From Tritrichomonas musculus (Eukaryota > Parabasalia > Tritrichomonadida > Tritrichomonadidae): DNA of 64,000 nucleotides. Where the stretch lies: NCBI GenBank assembly GCA_039105265.1, contig JAPFFF010000002.1:4464001-4528000 (forward strand), written 5' to 3'. Each line of letters opens with the position of its first letter. Position 1 is the first letter of the stretch. Of the stretch, positions 62,406 to 64,000 are shown in pieces. The notes below the pieces were generated by a model, which did not search any database, was not told where the DNA came from, and saw only the letters and a list, made by a program, of their open reading frames with translations. A program made the translations under genes and the position numbers.

Positions 62406-62633
62406 ATGAGTGAACTAACAGAATACAAGAAAGAAATACCAGAACTAAAACGAATCAAACGAGGATTGAAAGAAAAGTGTTATGATTACAAACAATGTCT
62501 CAACAATATCAAATCAGGAATGTTGGGGTCTGATGGTCTTGCCGTTCGTGAGTCTCTCATCGAAGACATCAACAGTCTTCAAAATAAAGTGCATCAACTT
62601 GAGAATGAATTAAATGAATTGTCTAATAAATGA
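62406..62633 (+). CDS. Coiled-coil protein at inner edge of terminal repeat, 75 aa (E6)
   Basis: Two residues differ from E4 (L-Q-N-K-V-H-Q-L). The last 24 codons are part of the terminal inverted repeat, so the gene's end is duplicated at 41,290-41,362. Confidence 0.7.
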   Translation: MSELTEYKKEIPELKRIKRGLKEKCYDYKQCLNNIKSGMLGSDGLAVRESLIEDINSLQNKVHQLENELNELSNK

Positions 62634-62928
62634 ATCATCAATTGATGGTAATCATTAAATGAGTTCATATTATTTTTGTTCATTAGTCGTGTTGACGGCG
62701 GGCTTTAGCTCGACGGAAACCGACTGATATATACTACTAAACAAGTTCAAAGATGAAGATTCAAAGATGAAGATTCAAAAGTGTCTACCCGATTTTTGAA
62801 TGAAATGAGGGGCTAATTTTGAAAAAGTGGCGATTTTTTGAGTCATGGCGCTGAGGTTTGGGGTCTGTAAACCCTATGACAAGGGGGTCATTTTTTATCC
62901 CCTGCCCAGACGGTCCACTATCACTACT
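62562..62928 (-). repeat. E6 right terminal inverted repeat
   Basis: Partner of 40,995-41,362; ends ..GGTCCACTATCACTACT. The outer 300 bp is gene-free. Confidence 0.9.
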
Positions 62929-62934
62929 ACGGTG
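62929..62934. repeat. Target-site duplication, right (ACGGTG)
   Basis: Partner of 40,989-40,994. Confidence 0.9.
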
Positions 62935-63871
62935 TCAAATCAACAGGTTCAGGAATTTCACTCTTCAAAGCTAATTCATCATTTGTTTCTGCTAATGTTA
63001 TTGTTATCGGAAGGTATTGATATTTATCATAAATTGCTCCACTAACTTCATCCCACACTAATTCAAAATACTCCCCTTCACTTTCAAATCCTTCAGCTTC
63101 ATGTTGTTTAACGTTATATTCATCATCAGCATATAATTCATTTGTCTTGAATCTGATATCAAAATGGAATATATTACTACTATTGTCTACTTTATAACCA
63201 ACCAAATGTGTACCTTCTTTGAACGGTAAAACGTGAGATGTATCCATTCCGTTTTCTTCATATTCTTCTGGTACCGGACCTATATTAGGAAACATATATG
63301 TCTTGATTTCAATTGTGTATTCAGTTGATACATTCAAATTATCTCTCGTGATGTAATTCTTCAAATCATCTTTTGGAACATATCGTTCGGCACAAACATC
63401 CAAAGCTGATTGAAAACCTTCATTAACTGCTATACTTGTTAAACACATTGATGCTTTAGCTGATAATGGTTTATCATCTTCAGCCATCAATTTCTGAAAC
63501 ATTTCTTCAGGTAATAGTTCTTTTATGTTCAATTGTAACACACTATTTTTGAGTACTTCCGGAATATCTGTCTTCAATGCATATCCTTTTAATGCTTCAT
63601 TTATTTTTGTCGTCAACGATTCTTCATTAATCAAGTCATCAGGTATATCAGTTGATAAAGCGTAATTGTTGATAACATAATCACGCAATCCGTTAACAGC
63701 TTCATTCAATTGTTCCTCTGTGATTCCATTACCGTTTGGAATCCCTACGTTTCCATTCGATGAATCACCTTTGATAACATAATTATCGACATATCTTTTA
63801 ATGTATTCGTTAATCAATCCGTCAATAGTATTTGTTTTTGTTATGTGCCCGCTCTGCTCAATCGTAAACAT
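62935..63871 (-). pseudogene. Fibre-like gene, front part (E5)
   Basis: About 313 codons from M-F-T-I-E-Q-S-G through the first shaft repeat and the L-N-V-S-T-E-Y-T-I domain. The gene is interrupted by E6 within an I-P-E-P-V-D-L-T repeat. Confidence 0.85.
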
Positions 63872-63893
63872 TCAATTTATTAGAAACTAAACA
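63872..63893. promoter_or_regulatory. Ultra-short divergent promoter, E5
   Basis: Same 22 bp as in E4 and E6. Confidence 0.6.
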
Positions 63894-64000
63894 ATGTCAA
63901 AACAAGATAAAAATAATTCATCTGATAGCTTTGAATTAGATTTAAGTGGTAATATTGATGATGATTCTGTATTTGATAGTGAGGTATCTAAACCTGATGA
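63894..64000 (+). CDS. Large conserved Polinton protein, start only (E5)
   Basis: The first 35 codons (M-S-K-Q-D-K-N-N-S-S-D-S-F-E-L-D-L-S) match the 764-aa protein of E4, with one extra residue (S-G-N-I-D-D). It runs off the window. Confidence 0.8.
   Translation, partial: MSKQDKNNSSDSFELDLSGNIDDDSVFDSEVSKPD

Larger units (their letters stand above)
40995..62928 (+). mobile_element. E6: whole-looking Polinton, 21,934 bp
   Basis: Bounded by inverted repeats starting AGTAGTGATAGTGGACCG and by ACGGTG duplications. It carries the full standard set, all apparently open: 152-aa, ATPase, 43-aa, 191-aa, 81-aa, 168-aa, polymerase, KilA-N, HNH, fibre, 854-aa, 176-aa, 116-aa, integrase, capsid, 84-aa, 158-aa, 77-aa and 75-aa genes. 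Near-identical terminal repeats and intact genes point to a recent insertion into E5. Confidence 0.92.
38367..64000 (+). mobile_element. E5: outer Polinton, split by nested E6, right end outside window
   Basis: Parts before 40,995 and after 62,928 belong to one element: fibre coding on both sides of E6 and, at the far right, the start of the large conserved gene. The insertion produced the 6-bp duplication ACGGTG. The left side stops near E4. Sequence closeness to E4 suggests youth. The visible part is broken only by the nested insertion. Confidence 0.75.

Overview
The window is wall-to-wall Polinton (Maverick) DNA: at least six large virus-like self-replicating elements stacked, nested and partly rearranged, with no clear host gene. 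The likely host is a trichomonad, most probably Trichomonas vaginalis. The evidence for this is the AT-rich intron-free genes, the very high Polinton load, and initiator-like TCATAA or TCATTA motifs directly abutting many ATG codons (the trichomonad Inr is TCA-Y-W with very short leaders). This host call is an inference from sequence style, not a database match.

Layout. E1 (1-11,097, left end outside the window) is a divergent family. It carries a low-complexity charged protein, a large conserved protein, a fibre-like protein, a protein-primed family B DNA polymerase and a small upstream gene, and ends in a repeat-rich terminus. E2 (11,098-12,348) is a fragment with two small virion-type genes and the front of a capsid gene. 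E3 (12,349-17,091) is a broken mosaic with integrase, capsid, ATPase and accessory pieces. E4 (17,092 to about 38,366) is a nearly complete gene set in standard order. E5 (about 38,367 to beyond 64,000) is an outer element whose fibre gene is split by E6. E6 (40,995-62,928; 21,934 bp) looks whole, with about 367-bp terminal inverted repeats and a perfect 6-bp target duplication ACGGTG.

Standard gene order (E4 and E6): terminal repeat, 151/152-aa protein, then leftward packaging ATPase, 43-aa membrane peptide, 191-aa, 81-aa and 116/168-aa proteins; rightward polymerase; a variable slot (HNH endonuclease, KilA-N protein); leftward fibre; rightward 764/854-aa protein; leftward variable cargo gene, 116-aa protein, integrase and major capsid protein; rightward 84-aa amphipathic peptide, 158-aa and 75-aa coiled-coil proteins, with a 77-aa gene antisense to them; terminal repeat. 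Polymerase and integrase replicate and insert the element. Capsid protein, ATPase, amphipathic peptide and fibre make sense as a virion module.

The most interesting signals are these. (1) HNH endonuclease genes abut or overlap the fibre 3' end, and E6 keeps a leftover copy of a different fibre 3' end beside its HNH gene, as if fibre tips are exchanged by homing-like conversion. (2) Fibre head domains are shuffled between distant element families. (3) Small double-hairpin repeats are inserted in frame, adding 10 codons, in the ATPase and polymerase of some copies. (4) An HNH-like domain lies inside the polymerase between exonuclease and polymerase motifs. (5) A divergent promoter between fibre and its neighbour is only 18-22 bp long in all four elements where it can be seen.
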